Source: Flavobacteriaceae bacterium
GTDB lineage: Bacteria > Bacteroidota > Bacteroidia > Flavobacteriales > Flavobacteriaceae
Direction: 5' to 3'
DNA: 64,000 nucleotides
Assembly (NCBI GenBank): GCA_028279515.1
Contig: JANQNQ010000004.1
Location: 186,001-250,000 of the forward strand
Of this stretch, positions 7,701-15,628 are shown piece by piece. Under the pieces are notes generated by a model that worked only from the letters and a program-made list of their open reading frames with translations, did no database searches and was not told the DNA's origin. The number at the start of each line of letters is the position of its first letter. Position 1 is the first letter of the stretch. Both the position numbers and the translations under genes were made by a program.

Positions 7701-9904
7701 ATGGATTGGGCTCCAGAAGCGGTTTGATCCATTTCGCCACTTTGCTTTTGCGCATCAGCCTTGGCATCGGGGTCATCGGGTATTTCACTCTTGCTCTTGG
7801 CTGCTTTTGAGTTGGCATCGCTTGCTAAAGCAGAAGAATCGCCTTTGCCTTTATCTGCCTCTGCGGCAAGTCCGGGCGCTTCTTGCGCCACAAACTGCTG
7901 TCGTTGCTTACTTTCGTCTAATGCCTTTTTAGAGGTTTCTGAGATTTCTTTACGCTCGGTATTATGTTCCTCTGTTTTCTTGGTACCTTCTCTGGCCAAT
8001 GCAAGGTCCTTACGACTGGTGTTCAAGGAAGCATCTAAGCCCTTAGAATGCGTTTCCTTCTCGGCCGCATGTTTCTTCATTTCATAGCCCTTTTCGCGGA
8101 GCATCTCAGCGATGTATCCCAGTCCTCTTACTTGGGTGTCAATATTGGCTTTTCTTGGCAGCGGTTTACCTGCACTGTCTTTTGGCGCTACTACATTTGG
8201 ATGCTTGAACTTCTGTGGCTCGGCTGGAATCTCAACAGCTTTGGCTGCTGCCATATCGGCTTTGGCTTGTTGCTCTGCTGCATCAGCTTCTCCCATATTA
8301 CCGGCAGCGGCTTCCTCTCCACCTTTGCCTTCACCTTCGCCTTCACCACCAGCGGCTTCAGCAGATAACTGCTCGTTCATCTGTGCTTTTTGCTCAGAGA
8401 TTTTATCCTGAGCCTCAGCGCCACGATCTACAGGTGGAGTAGTAACACCTTCAGATTGCACTGAACTACGCTCTGAGCGAACTTCGCCTCTTGGCGGATC
8501 TTTTTTCTCTTTGATCTCATCGGCATCAAGATCGTCTTGGTCTTTGACACGATCATCGTTATTGATTTTGTTGTGCGACTTGCCTTCTACTTGAGCTCCG
8601 TCATTGGGTTTTTCAGGCTTTCCTTCAGGCTGAGCCTTCTTTTCTGGTGGTGTCCATCGTTGAACGGATGAGCCAGAAGCGCCTTGTTGCACCGTGTGGG
8701 TCAACTCGTGCGCTAACAGGTGTTTACCAGAGTCACTTTCTGGATTGTATTTTCCTTGGTTAAAATAGATATCACTTCCGTGAGTAAATGCATGAGACCC
8801 CAAGTCCTTGTTCATTTGTACTGCGGAAGAACCTGTATGGATACGCACATTACTAAAGTCTGCTCCAAATCCGCTACTCATCTCTTGCTGCGTGCTACTG
8901 GACATCGGACTTCCTTTTCCTTTGGAAGCGCTCAGGGACTGTTCAACACTATCATGGGTACTATTGCCATTCGATGCTCTTTGTACGGTCGTATCTTTTT
9001 TGGATTGGATCGGCGGAAGCTCTTCTTTTTCTTTTTTCTCTTCTTTCTTCGGAGGTTGAAGATCGTTAGCTGCGGCTTCGGCAGGGGCGCCGGCAGCTTC
9101 TTCTTTTCCTTCTTTGGCGGCTTCCTCACCTTCTTTTGCAGCTTCCTCGCCTTTAGCGGCTTCCTCTTCGCCTTGAGGCATTTCTTCTTGTTCCTTTTCT
9201 TCGGTCACACCCTCTGGAAGCGGAGGGAAGGCAGCACCTTCTTTACGTTGCAGTAGGCCTCCTTCTTTTCCTTCTTCTTTGGCCTCGCACTCGGCGCACT
9301 TTTCTTGGATGATCGGCGCACTGCTATCCATCACAGATTTCAGTTGGATCTCTTTCTTCTGAACGGGTTCTTCTTTGCCACATTCGGCGCATTTTCTTTG
9401 AACGACTGGTTTCTTCTCTTTTTTCTTTTTCTGTATCGGTTTTTCTTCTTCCTTTTTCTTCTGAACTGGCTTTTCTTCTTCTTCTTCCTTCTTTTGTACA
9501 GACTCCTCTTCTTTTAAAAGCCCTTTCTTTTGAACTTTTTCTTCCTGTTCACAATCGGCACATTTTTCCTGAACTTTTTCCTCTTCGGGTTGACGCTGTA
9601 CCACCAATGGTGTAATGCTTTCGCTTAAGGGTTTTTCCTGTACTTCTTTTTCTTCTTCTTTTTGACCTGCTTTTTTCTGTACGGTGATGGCAGGAGAGAA
9701 GAACGGAGCCGCAGTTCCTTCTTGCTTTTTGGTCTGAATCTTGTTGACCACTTTGTCAGCCACGTTATCGGCTTCGGCCTCGTATTTGTCATTGGGCTTA
9801 CCAATGCTCAGCTTTGCTTGAACGCCAAAAAACTCTTCTCCGCTTCTGTTTTTCACAAAAGCGGAGTTGGTGGTTGTTCCTGATTTTTTGGCAAATGCTC
9901 TCAT
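4751..9904 (-). CDS. Giant DUF4157 eCIS cargo with membrane segments and a PD-(D/E)XK-like C-terminus
   Basis: A 1717-aa modular protein, probably the main eCIS effector. Residues 1-60 carry the KLSIGKPNDKYEAEADN-type motif found at the start of DUF4157 proteins. Residues 60-300 are K/E-rich low complexity with VQKK/IQKK repeats and three CADC/CAEC pairs. DUF4157 (Pfam eCIS core domain) spans about 335-415, with HELTH at 399-403. A long coiled-coil-like K/E/Q/A-rich stalk follows. Hydrophobic segments at about 1048-1118 (GIAGMITALMVALTIISWG and GWGAIIAGLLSVYF) could insert in a membrane. The last 90 residues contain PDIEV...YIEMKSG, giving D1649, E1661, K1663 and a Q at 1676, the pattern of a PD-(D/E)XK nuclease. 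The nuclease call is from motif spacing only. Small genes downstream are immunity candidates. Confidence 0.85.
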   Translation of the reverse strand: MRAFAKKSGTTTNSAFVKNRSGEEFFGVQAKLSIGKPNDKYEAEADNVADKVVNKIQTKKQEGTAAPFFSPAITVQKKAGQKEEEKEVQEKPLSESITPLVVQRQPEEEKVQEKCADCEQEEKVQKKGLLKEEESVQKKEEEEEKPVQKKKEEEKPIQKKKKEKKPVVQRKCAECGKEEPVQKKEIQLKSVMDSSAPIIQEKCAECEAKEEGKEGGLLQRKEGAAFPPLPEGVTEEKEQEEMPQGEEEAAKGEEAAKEGEEAAKEGKEEAAGAPAEAAANDLQPPKKEEKKEKEELPPIQSKKDTTVQRASNGNSTHDSVEQSLSASKGKGSPMSSSTQQEMSSGFGADFSNVRIHTGSSAVQMNKDLGSHAFTHGSDIYFNQGKYNPESDSGKHLLAHELTHTVQQGASGSSVQRWTPPEKKAQPEGKPEKPNDGAQVEGKSHNKINNDDRVKDQDDLDADEIKEKKDPPRGEVRSERSSVQSEGVTTPPVDRGAEAQDKISEQKAQMNEQLSAEAAGGEGEGEGKGGEEAAAGNMGEADAAEQQAKADMAAAKAVEIPAEPQKFKHPNVVAPKDSAGKPLPRKANIDTQVRGLGYIAEMLREKGYEMKKHAAEKETHSKGLDASLNTSRKDLALAREGTKKTEEHNTERKEISETSKKALDESKQRQQFVAQEAPGLAAEADKGKGDSSALASDANSKAAKSKSEIPDDPDAKADAQKQSGEMDQTASGAQSMDDAITQTGERARQYIADAEKASADNAKAEGDITENDAVVAQIDGKVAEMKGANEQSQASIDNSAGGPDLIRQHAKKTTESGDELIAATMVMETELNSLQDEYLAGMGAIESKEDAEKRLKKEQEEKQKQQASPEELQVYAIAGMPEKEQKPYFDSLQPKEQTGVLAALDKMIAVTPDDGTEATEGKRMEVKLSSGGGGPQDPRQADIDAVDNKRIQRLGGVLDIADAKMHLLSQAQQRMLAERLVAESITDDIKNISVMQMAKGMVEGMINPMASLQGVVGGFEKTFSGVANIFNADAWAKDPLGNLLQIAADISTGLAMVFSSILGIAGMITALMVALTIISWGTLSPITGPVIGWMGTVMTYAGWGAIIAGLLSVYFNSLAYIKNLNDAGTATTARELFGNTEQMKKNAQDGFTGAMAVVEGVGAVKMGPVMKSGAFMKNVPKSPGAFARQTVNGAKEGLESLAKAPGRIAAGAKKLFAGGKTGLKNFKKKIQSFFSKSSKNNKLDFDVDAPGPGGKKQQQKHLDSSKKKKSDELTPSEKKAEVDAAAKKDVRDIDKNSEFAKDYDMEVEVNGHTYRRRKDGQGWCRFSDKPSACKIDLPAEGKAKLDKQANKKKKDKDPTETSETGETKPDATTDTTPDATPDAPAAPAKKTSKKHRDFEAEIERRSKLDPSDKDYIDPATAKKLEEYSQSTKHGPNRDIDGVIDDIKDGKVLDADTSRFSETPDARKEFWTDDRVKSLEKGGGKEIDVKADPDFKARKEKVEADIKAAKKKNEDLLAESKKIDDIDDPVKKKEALDKADQETKDFHEQRENSFAEKHPDDKIKADSDKKFDEEFGGTELDTPENRQKAFEKEKLERKKQHGEDFARSKTNAKKGDIFEESRVAGTDNIKHHTGHKIEVEVDGKKMNVSPDIEVPGPPREYIEMKSGPLTLDAKTKDQILRYAAMKDKITYELLSGATDNVKDFLKKHGIDYIDYTQIP

Positions 9905-9923
9905 TCAGCTAATACGTTGGTTA

Positions 9924-11585
9924 TTATTCGACTCGGTGGAAACTTCCTTCTGAATCTCCTCCACCGCTTATATTGGTTATTGGGTTTAGTTCTGTTAAAC
10001 TGTGTGTTTGCCAGGTCTTTCTGATCGGACCGGGGTTTGGACTGGTTGAGCCTCCAGAAGATTCAGCAGTGACGAATTCAATGGCCTCGGTAGCGTCCGC
10101 TTTTAATACTTCTCTTACTTCAATGATGACACGTATGTGTCCGCCTTCGCTTACCACCCAAGTGTCGCCTGGTCTTAAATTTAATGGTGTCCCCACAGCA
10201 GGCTCACCTCTAAAACTGGCTGCACTTCGAACGTTTATGTCTGTTGGATCGGGCACATTGTAGGCAAAGTTTAATCCCATTTCCATAAACATGGCATTAC
10301 AGTCGTTGATATGATTGATCAGCGCTTGACGTGCGTTATGTGTTGCTTGTAGTACAAATCCAGAACAATCAACACCGACGCCTGTTTCTTGCATCCAGTG
10401 CTGAACAGCTACTTGAATTAACCATGCAGGCAACACCATTAATTGTTCTCCATCCCTTATGTATCCGTTGGCGCGGGCGAATTGTTCAATGGTTCCATTA
10501 TTGACAGCTTCTTGAACAAATAGGCGAATGTCATCTGGGGTTCCTTTTCCAAGTTCGACAGCTCTACCGCTTGAAAGTGAGCCTCCAGTCGAGGATTGTA
10601 CAATGCTCACGTGGCCCCGTTGTGCTAAGGCTCTTTTGATACTTGTAAACCCAGCGGTTCTTCGGGCGGCAGCAAAGTGATTTTTCCCCGTTTCTGTATT
10701 TATAAAATATTGGGCCTTCACAATGATTTCATGGGTAACTAGTCTTGAAGTTTGGGTGTCCTCATCGTTAAGTGGCCCTGAAACCTGCATCGAAATTTGC
10801 TGAAAACTTTGCAGCGTATTCGCAACTGAGTCACTGATAACTTCATCTGCCAAACTCTGAGGGAAATCAACAACACGACTTTCCATGACGTTGTTTTCGA
10901 CCGATTGCATCATATTACTTGGTAAACATTGACGTTGAATTATGGGCCTGTTGGTTGAAGACAGAGTGTCAGCTTGTTGTTGAATGGTATGTGTTAGTTC
11001 ATGGGCTAAGAGCTGTTTGCCTGATTGACTAGATGGGTTATATTGATCTTTATTGAAATAAATATCGTTGCCATTGGTAAAGGCTTTGGCACCTAGTTGC
11101 TGGTTCATCTCCACAGCTTGCTGGTCGGTGTGAATCTTCACATCACCTAGATCTCTTCCAAAACCTTTGTTCATCTCTTGTTGCGTAGATTTCGGAAGTG
11201 AAGCCCCTTTTCCTTTTGAGTTAGAAAGAGATTGCTCTAGGCCTTTTTGTGGCTGTGTTTCTTTCTTTTGTATCGTTTCTTCTTCTCCATCACAAGCTGC
11301 ACATTTTTGTTGGATCAATGAAGTAGTCGTGTCTGGCTCTTCTTTTTGTTGCACTTCTTGCTCTTCTTCTTTGGATTGTTTTTTTTGTATGGTATTAGAA
11401 GAATGGAAGAAAGTAGGGGAGGTATTTCCTTTTCTAAAAGCGGTCGCTCTTTGCGAACCGTCTTTGGCTGAAGCAGGAGACGCTTCAGTTTCGAGTTTTG
11501 GTTGCATTCCAAAAAAGTCCTCGTTGCTTCTATCATTGATAAAAGCAGGTCGAGCAGCTTCGCGTTTTTTTAAGAATGCAATCAT
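9924..11585 (-). CDS. DUF4157 eCIS cargo with NlpC/P60-like C-terminal domain
   Basis: A 553-aa protein. I chose the ATG at 11585, which gives MIAFLKKREAARPAF, matching the start of the 1717-aa neighbour (MRAFAKK). An ATG at 11630 would overlap the previous gene by 43 bp. The N-terminus has FFGMQPKLE, IQKK/VQQK repeats and one CAAC pair. DUF4157 lies at about 130-210 with HELTH at 195-199. The C-terminal part contains GVDCSGFV with Cys407 and GGHIRVI with His483, after a short GDTWVV strand. This is the Cys/His layout of NlpC/P60 papain-fold enzymes, which cut cell-wall peptides or act on other amide/ester bonds. Substrate unknown. There is no separate immunity gene before the next cargo gene. 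Confidence 0.82.
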   Translation of the reverse strand: MIAFLKKREAARPAFINDRSNEDFFGMQPKLETEASPASAKDGSQRATAFRKGNTSPTFFHSSNTIQKKQSKEEEQEVQQKEEPDTTTSLIQQKCAACDGEEETIQKKETQPQKGLEQSLSNSKGKGASLPKSTQQEMNKGFGRDLGDVKIHTDQQAVEMNQQLGAKAFTNGNDIYFNKDQYNPSSQSGKQLLAHELTHTIQQQADTLSSTNRPIIQRQCLPSNMMQSVENNVMESRVVDFPQSLADEVISDSVANTLQSFQQISMQVSGPLNDEDTQTSRLVTHEIIVKAQYFINTETGKNHFAAARRTAGFTSIKRALAQRGHVSIVQSSTGGSLSSGRAVELGKGTPDDIRLFVQEAVNNGTIEQFARANGYIRDGEQLMVLPAWLIQVAVQHWMQETGVGVDCSGFVLQATHNARQALINHINDCNAMFMEMGLNFAYNVPDPTDINVRSAASFRGEPAVGTPLNLRPGDTWVVSEGGHIRVIIEVREVLKADATEAIEFVTAESSGGSTSPNPGPIRKTWQTHSLTELNPITNISGGGDSEGSFHRVE

Positions 11586-11587
11586 GG

Positions 11588-12979
11588 TTAAGGTTGGTCT
11601 GGTTGGTCTGGTGTTTGGTTTGAAGCACAATGCACAAAATGTGCCCAGGCATCGGCCGAGGTGTAATCATCGGCGCCGGTTTCGCAATCGAATACTGGGA
11701 TGTATTGTTCTTGTTCAGGACTTCCGATACCTGCGGCATGAGCGGCTTCATGTATCAATGTTCTGATTTGACCTTCTGGTGAGAGGTCAAAAAAGGAATC
11801 ACATAAATGAATGGGGCCTGTATTGTTTTCTACATAGGCGTTCCAAACAGAGCAGTTGTCGATTTCGGGTCCGCATACGATTCGGTTGTCAGAAGACAAT
11901 GCCGTGAGCATGTTGTCCATGAGTTGCTGAACTGCACGTACGCTCCGAATTCTAGGAGAAACCAGCTTTCGGGCCAATCGCATCATATCCTGTTGTAAAC
12001 GATGACCGTAGGTTGGATGTAGTCCGGATAGGCTGTGTTTTACATTTTGGACCCTAAAGAAAGCCTGTTGTCTGGCAGCAGATATAGCTGCAGGATCACA
12101 ACTGTTACCTTTCTTCTGAACAGTGTCTTTATTTTGTTGTATGGTGTGGGTTAATTCATGAGCTAGCAGATGTTTTCCGTCTTTGGAGTTGGGATCGTAT
12201 TTGTTCTTGTTAAAGTAGATGTCTTTCCCATGGGTAAAGGCTTGGGCCCCCAGATCTTGACTCATTTGTTCTGCCTTTGAATCGGTATGAATATTTACAT
12301 CACTTAGGTCTACTCCAAAACCAGTTTCCATTTCATGGAGCGTACCGGTATCCATTACATTGCCAGCTCCTTTCGATTCTCTTAAACGGCTTTCGACGTT
12401 CTTTTGTCCGCCTTTCTTTTTTTGCGTGTTGTTTTGCTTGGTTTGAACAGGCTTTTCTTCCTCTTCCATTTTTTGCACTGGTTGCTCTTCCTCTTCCGCT
12501 TTTGTTTGTACGGCTTCTTCTTCCTCTTCACCTTTGGTTTGCACAGCCTCTTCTTCCTCTTCGCCTTTAGTTTGTACAGCTTCTTCTTCCTCTTCACCCT
12601 TTGTTTGCACAGCTTCCTCTTCTTCTTTGCCTTTGGTCTGTACAGCTTCCTCTTCTTCCTGCATTTCTTGCTTTTGAACGGGTTGTTCTTCTTCCTTTTC
12701 ACCCATCTTTTGCACGGGCTTTTCTTCTTCCTGCGGCATGGCCTCTCTTTGGATGGAGGTCACCGATTCGGCCAAGGGTTTTTGCTGTAACTCTTCTTCA
12801 CCTCCCATTTTCTGAACCGCACTGTCTCCTTGGGTTTTGTTCACCACTTTATCGGCCATCTTATCAGCCTCTACTTCATATTTATCGCCAGCTTTACCTA
12901 CGCTCAATTTCGGTTGAATGAAGGATTCCTTTTTGTGAAATATGTTGCTGCTTTTTTTCTTTTTTCGTTGTCTTTTCAT
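11588..12979 (-). CDS. DUF4157 eCIS cargo with M35-like metallopeptidase domain
   Basis: A 463-aa protein with a strongly basic start (MKRQRKKKKS), then KLSVGKAGDKYEVEADKMAD and a long acidic repeat region of AVQTKGEEEEE units. DUF4157 with HELTH at 274-278 follows. The C-terminal 165 residues end in TLIHEAAHAAGI (H410, E411, H414) followed by GADDYTSADAWAHFV. This is the arrangement of M35/lysine-specific metallo-endopeptidases, where an aspartate after HExxH is the third zinc ligand and a NADSYAYF-like motif follows. The protein thus has two HExxH motifs, one in DUF4157 and one in the effector domain. Cysteines in the effector domain suggest disulfides outside the cytoplasm. The stop at 11588 is 2 bp before the next start. 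Confidence 0.82.
   Translation of the reverse strand: MKRQRKKKKSSNIFHKKESFIQPKLSVGKAGDKYEVEADKMADKVVNKTQGDSAVQKMGGEEELQQKPLAESVTSIQREAMPQEEEKPVQKMGEKEEEQPVQKQEMQEEEEAVQTKGKEEEEAVQTKGEEEEEAVQTKGEEEEEAVQTKGEEEEEAVQTKAEEEEQPVQKMEEEEKPVQTKQNNTQKKKGGQKNVESRLRESKGAGNVMDTGTLHEMETGFGVDLSDVNIHTDSKAEQMSQDLGAQAFTHGKDIYFNKNKYDPNSKDGKHLLAHELTHTIQQNKDTVQKKGNSCDPAAISAARQQAFFRVQNVKHSLSGLHPTYGHRLQQDMMRLARKLVSPRIRSVRAVQQLMDNMLTALSSDNRIVCGPEIDNCSVWNAYVENNTGPIHLCDSFFDLSPEGQIRTLIHEAAHAAGIGSPEQEQYIPVFDCETGADDYTSADAWAHFVHCASNQTPDQPDQP
12501..12665. repeat. 33-bp tandem repeat within the DUF4157/M35-like gene
   Basis: About five units with a 33-bp period, visible as successive copies of TTTGGTTTGCACAGC-like sequence at 12501, 12533, 12566, 12599 and about 12632. 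On the coding strand they encode AVQTKGEEEEE. Copies differ mainly at third positions, so the array is not very recent. It continues into degenerate PVQK units on both sides. Confidence 0.8.
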
Positions 12980-13000
12980 GGCCTTTTAATTTCTGATTGA

Positions 13001-14020
13001 TTAAAAATCGGGGTATGCACCTTCAGATAGTTCACGTCTGGTTCCGTCAATGCAAATAAATCTGCTTCCTTCACCTTCCTGTCTTATTTCGGACAGTACG
13101 GGTTGTCCTTCTTCATTTTGTTCGGTAATGAATCTTCCGGTAGGGGTTCCTTGAGTCGAACATGGCCCTGGCATGTGGGCTTCGCACGGTGGGATCTCTG
13201 GGCTTGGATATGGGTTTTCTCCTGTAAACAAGTAGGGCAGTAGTGCATAGCTCTCCCGATTTAGCACATAGAGTTCTGATGCCACGCTATAGTCAAAGAA
13301 TGTCGTGATAGACTTAAAAGGTACTCCCGCCAAATGCGCAGCCGCTTGTATTAGGGTATACGCTCTTGATCGCAGTGCCCCTGCAAAGAAGCTTTGTTCA
13401 AAATTAACATCCCATCCTGTAGATGTTCGATTAAAGGTCCACCCATTTCTTGAGTTTGTATTGTCGGTAAGATTTCCTTCTTCATCACGGTCCGAACTTC
13501 CTTCTCCTTGTTGTTGCCCACCACCTGCTTGTCCTTCTGATTCTGGTTGCGGAATGGGTACATTACAATTAATGTTTAGATTGGGTAAGATATTTGCAAT
13601 GGCCTCATAGTATGAACTGATCAATTGCATTTCGGCTTGATCCGGACAATTGAAAACTCGGTTAAGATGTGGAATCACAGGATTTGAGGAACTATTGGGT
13701 AAGGCAGGCGCCACTCTAACAAACCCCATAATACTTTGTACTCTCGAGATGGCCTCATCACGTGCTTGGGTAAATCGTGCATCTGGATCACCAACTCCGG
13801 TGGTCTGGTTGTTACAGCCGTTTGCTGCACTTTTTTGAATAAAACCGCCAGCGCCTAGGCTCGAGATAAATGGAGTGTTTTCCTGTTGTGACTCTTGTTC
13901 TCCATGAGAGGTTTCCATAGCGGCCTGTTCTCCGTTAACCTGAGGATTGGTCTTTCTCTGGATAAAGGGTTGATGGTTGTTGTGTATACCCGGTTTGCTA
14001 TGTAGCTCTCTGTTGAACAT
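13001..14020 (-). CDS. Degenerate M35-like eCIS cargo candidate without DUF4157
   Basis: A 339-aa protein with one FIQRK motif near the N-terminus, as in the other cargos, but no DUF4157 domain. Residues 75-255 look homologous to the effector domain of the next gene. Matching blocks are DPDARFTQARDEAISRVQ versus DPAAISAARQQAFFRVQ, and SFF...YTLIQAAAHLAG versus SFF...RTLIHEAAHAAG. The zinc motif HEAAH is replaced by QAAAH (Q225 to H229), so the catalytic Glu and first His are gone. SELYVLNRESYALL replaces the DAWAHFV region. It is probably catalytically dead or has a different activity. The gene starts 3 bp after the tape measure gene. The C-terminal tail has paired cysteines (CEAHMPGPC) and is unknown. 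Confidence 0.75.
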   Translation of the reverse strand: MFNRELHSKPGIHNNHQPFIQRKTNPQVNGEQAAMETSHGEQESQQENTPFISSLGAGGFIQKSAANGCNNQTTGVGDPDARFTQARDEAISRVQSIMGFVRVAPALPNSSSNPVIPHLNRVFNCPDQAEMQLISSYYEAIANILPNLNINCNVPIPQPESEGQAGGGQQQGEGSSDRDEEGNLTDNTNSRNGWTFNRTSTGWDVNFEQSFFAGALRSRAYTLIQAAAHLAGVPFKSITTFFDYSVASELYVLNRESYALLPYLFTGENPYPSPEIPPCEAHMPGPCSTQGTPTGRFITEQNEEGQPVLSEIRQEGEGSRFICIDGTRRELSEGAYPDF

Positions 14021-14023
14021 CTG

Positions 14024-15622
14024 TTACCACTCTACAAATAGTAATTTTTCTAACCACGGAAGCCTTATCAAGTTGATGTTCCATGGTAGTTTTTCTAGTA
14101 AAATATCTTGCGCTTTTCGCTCAATGATCAAGCGATATTTGTCGTCTTCTACAATAAGTTTTCCGTCACGCTTTAAGAAGCCTTCTCGCAGTCCGTCGGG
14201 CGAAGTATTCTTCAGCTTTGGCCAGTTGCCAATCAGTGCTTCTAATAGGTCTTCTATTTCTTTCTTTTGCTCCTTGGTAAGAACGATATTCTTCTCGATT
14301 GGGAAGTCTAGGTCAATTCCGCATAAAAACTTCTCGAACAGCATCGAACTCTCATATTCTTGTTCTTCCTTTGTCGTGGCATAATGCAACAAATGAACGG
14401 CCAAAGAACGTTGAGATTCTTTGATGTTGCCTTTGTCGTCGAGCACTTTTAAGGTGTCAAAAAGCTGTTTTAAGAAGGGATGCAATAGGATGGCTCCGGC
14501 ATTATTTACAATGATGCCTTGAGCCAGGTCTTCATTTTCAACAGGAACGTTTTCCATTTCTGCTGTCAACTCTTCTTTAATGTCATTTAGCGCAATTTTT
14601 TCTTGCGTTGTGGATGTTTTACCTTCTATCTTTTCTGTTGAAGTTTCCTCATGTGATAGGGCTTCACGCTGTTTTTCTTTTTTTATGGCGGAAGCAATTT
14701 CCGACAGTTGTTGATCATCAAGTAATGATACATTGAGAACGCCTTGAACAAAGGTTTTCAGTTCCTTTTTGCCTGCGGCGGAAAGTTTTGTGTTATCGAA
14801 AATCCTGTACAGATAGTAGGAAGTAACAAGGGCTTGCGGGTCAACCGACATAAGCTTTTTAAGATTTTCTTCCCCAAAATGGGCGTTCACTTTTTTGAGA
14901 AGAGTGTCATGCATTCGCATCACCGTTGCCTTGTCAGAAACTCTGAAAACCAGTGTCCAAAATGTTTGCTTCAAGTTCTTGTCGCTAACCAAAACCTTGG
15001 GTGCAGAAATCTCCTTTTTGACCTTTGTCTTTAGAATTGCGGAAAGCACTTGTGTTAGTTGCTTATGATCATGCTGCAGGATCAATCTGGTAAGTGCTTC
15101 TTTTTGCCCCAATACTTGAGAGAGCTTAGATACGAAATCGGGCTTCTTTAGTAAGGTTTCAAGCTGAAATTCTTCAGCATTGAGACTTGATGCAGCTTGA
15201 TACCATGGAAGTTTGCCGGTTTGCAGGAAATGTAAGAATGCCTGATTCCTTTTCCCTCGTGCATTGACGAAAACAGAATCTTCATTGGCGATTACCCCTT
15301 TTTCCGCAGAAAAATTGAAACTCATGTATTGCTCTTGGTTAATGTGCTTTTTGATCTCTTTGCGGAGTTGTTCGTCAATGGCGCGTTTTACCGTTGAGAG
15401 ATCGTCATCGTCAGATACTTTAACGTCTAGTGTCAGTTGCTCCAATTGTAAAAACTGATTTGGAAAACTGAGCATAACTTCATTAAAGTAATTCTCAATA
15501 TGCGGAAACAGGGATTCTTTTAAAAACATATCTAGGTTGTCCTTGAGGTCATACGCCTTCTTGGTCGAATCGGTTTGAACCTCAAGGAAAACCCTGTTAA
15601 TGATATGTGTATCGCCATTCAT
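14024..15622 (-). CDS. eCIS tape measure protein (Afp14 type)
   Basis: The protein sets the length of the tube and sheath in Afp-like particles. The N-terminus (HIINRVFLEVQTDSTKKAYD, then LKESLFPHIENYFNE) is the signature of the contractile injection system tape measure family, which is common in Bacteroidota. It is 532 aa, largely helical, with K/E-rich middle parts and no membrane segment or signal peptide. A predicted repeat-like helical region contains SQVLGQKEALTRLILQHDHK and similar. The gene sits between the large PKD protein (Afp13 position) and the cargo genes, as Afp14 does in known loci. Length per residue cannot be converted to particle length from sequence alone. Confidence 0.88.
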   Translation of the reverse strand: MNGDTHIINRVFLEVQTDSTKKAYDLKDNLDMFLKESLFPHIENYFNEVMLSFPNQFLQLEQLTLDVKVSDDDDLSTVKRAIDEQLRKEIKKHINQEQYMSFNFSAEKGVIANEDSVFVNARGKRNQAFLHFLQTGKLPWYQAASSLNAEEFQLETLLKKPDFVSKLSQVLGQKEALTRLILQHDHKQLTQVLSAILKTKVKKEISAPKVLVSDKNLKQTFWTLVFRVSDKATVMRMHDTLLKKVNAHFGEENLKKLMSVDPQALVTSYYLYRIFDNTKLSAAGKKELKTFVQGVLNVSLLDDQQLSEIASAIKKEKQREALSHEETSTEKIEGKTSTTQEKIALNDIKEELTAEMENVPVENEDLAQGIIVNNAGAILLHPFLKQLFDTLKVLDDKGNIKESQRSLAVHLLHYATTKEEQEYESSMLFEKFLCGIDLDFPIEKNIVLTKEQKKEIEDLLEALIGNWPKLKNTSPDGLREGFLKRDGKLIVEDDKYRLIIERKAQDILLEKLPWNINLIRLPWLEKLLFVEW

Positions 15623-15628
15623 TTATGC

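Noticed and set aside
8720..9256. 178-aa plus-strand frame rich in Phe and Leu, opposite the 1717-aa cargo gene, and similar frames at 9305-9517, 12404-12790 and 5006-5305
   Set aside because: They are mirror images of Lys/Glu-rich repeats; the minus-strand frame has the recognised domains.
11586..11630. Longer start for the NlpC/P60-like cargo
   Set aside because: It would overlap the preceding gene by 43 bp, and the added residues are read out of the proline/threonine tail of that gene.
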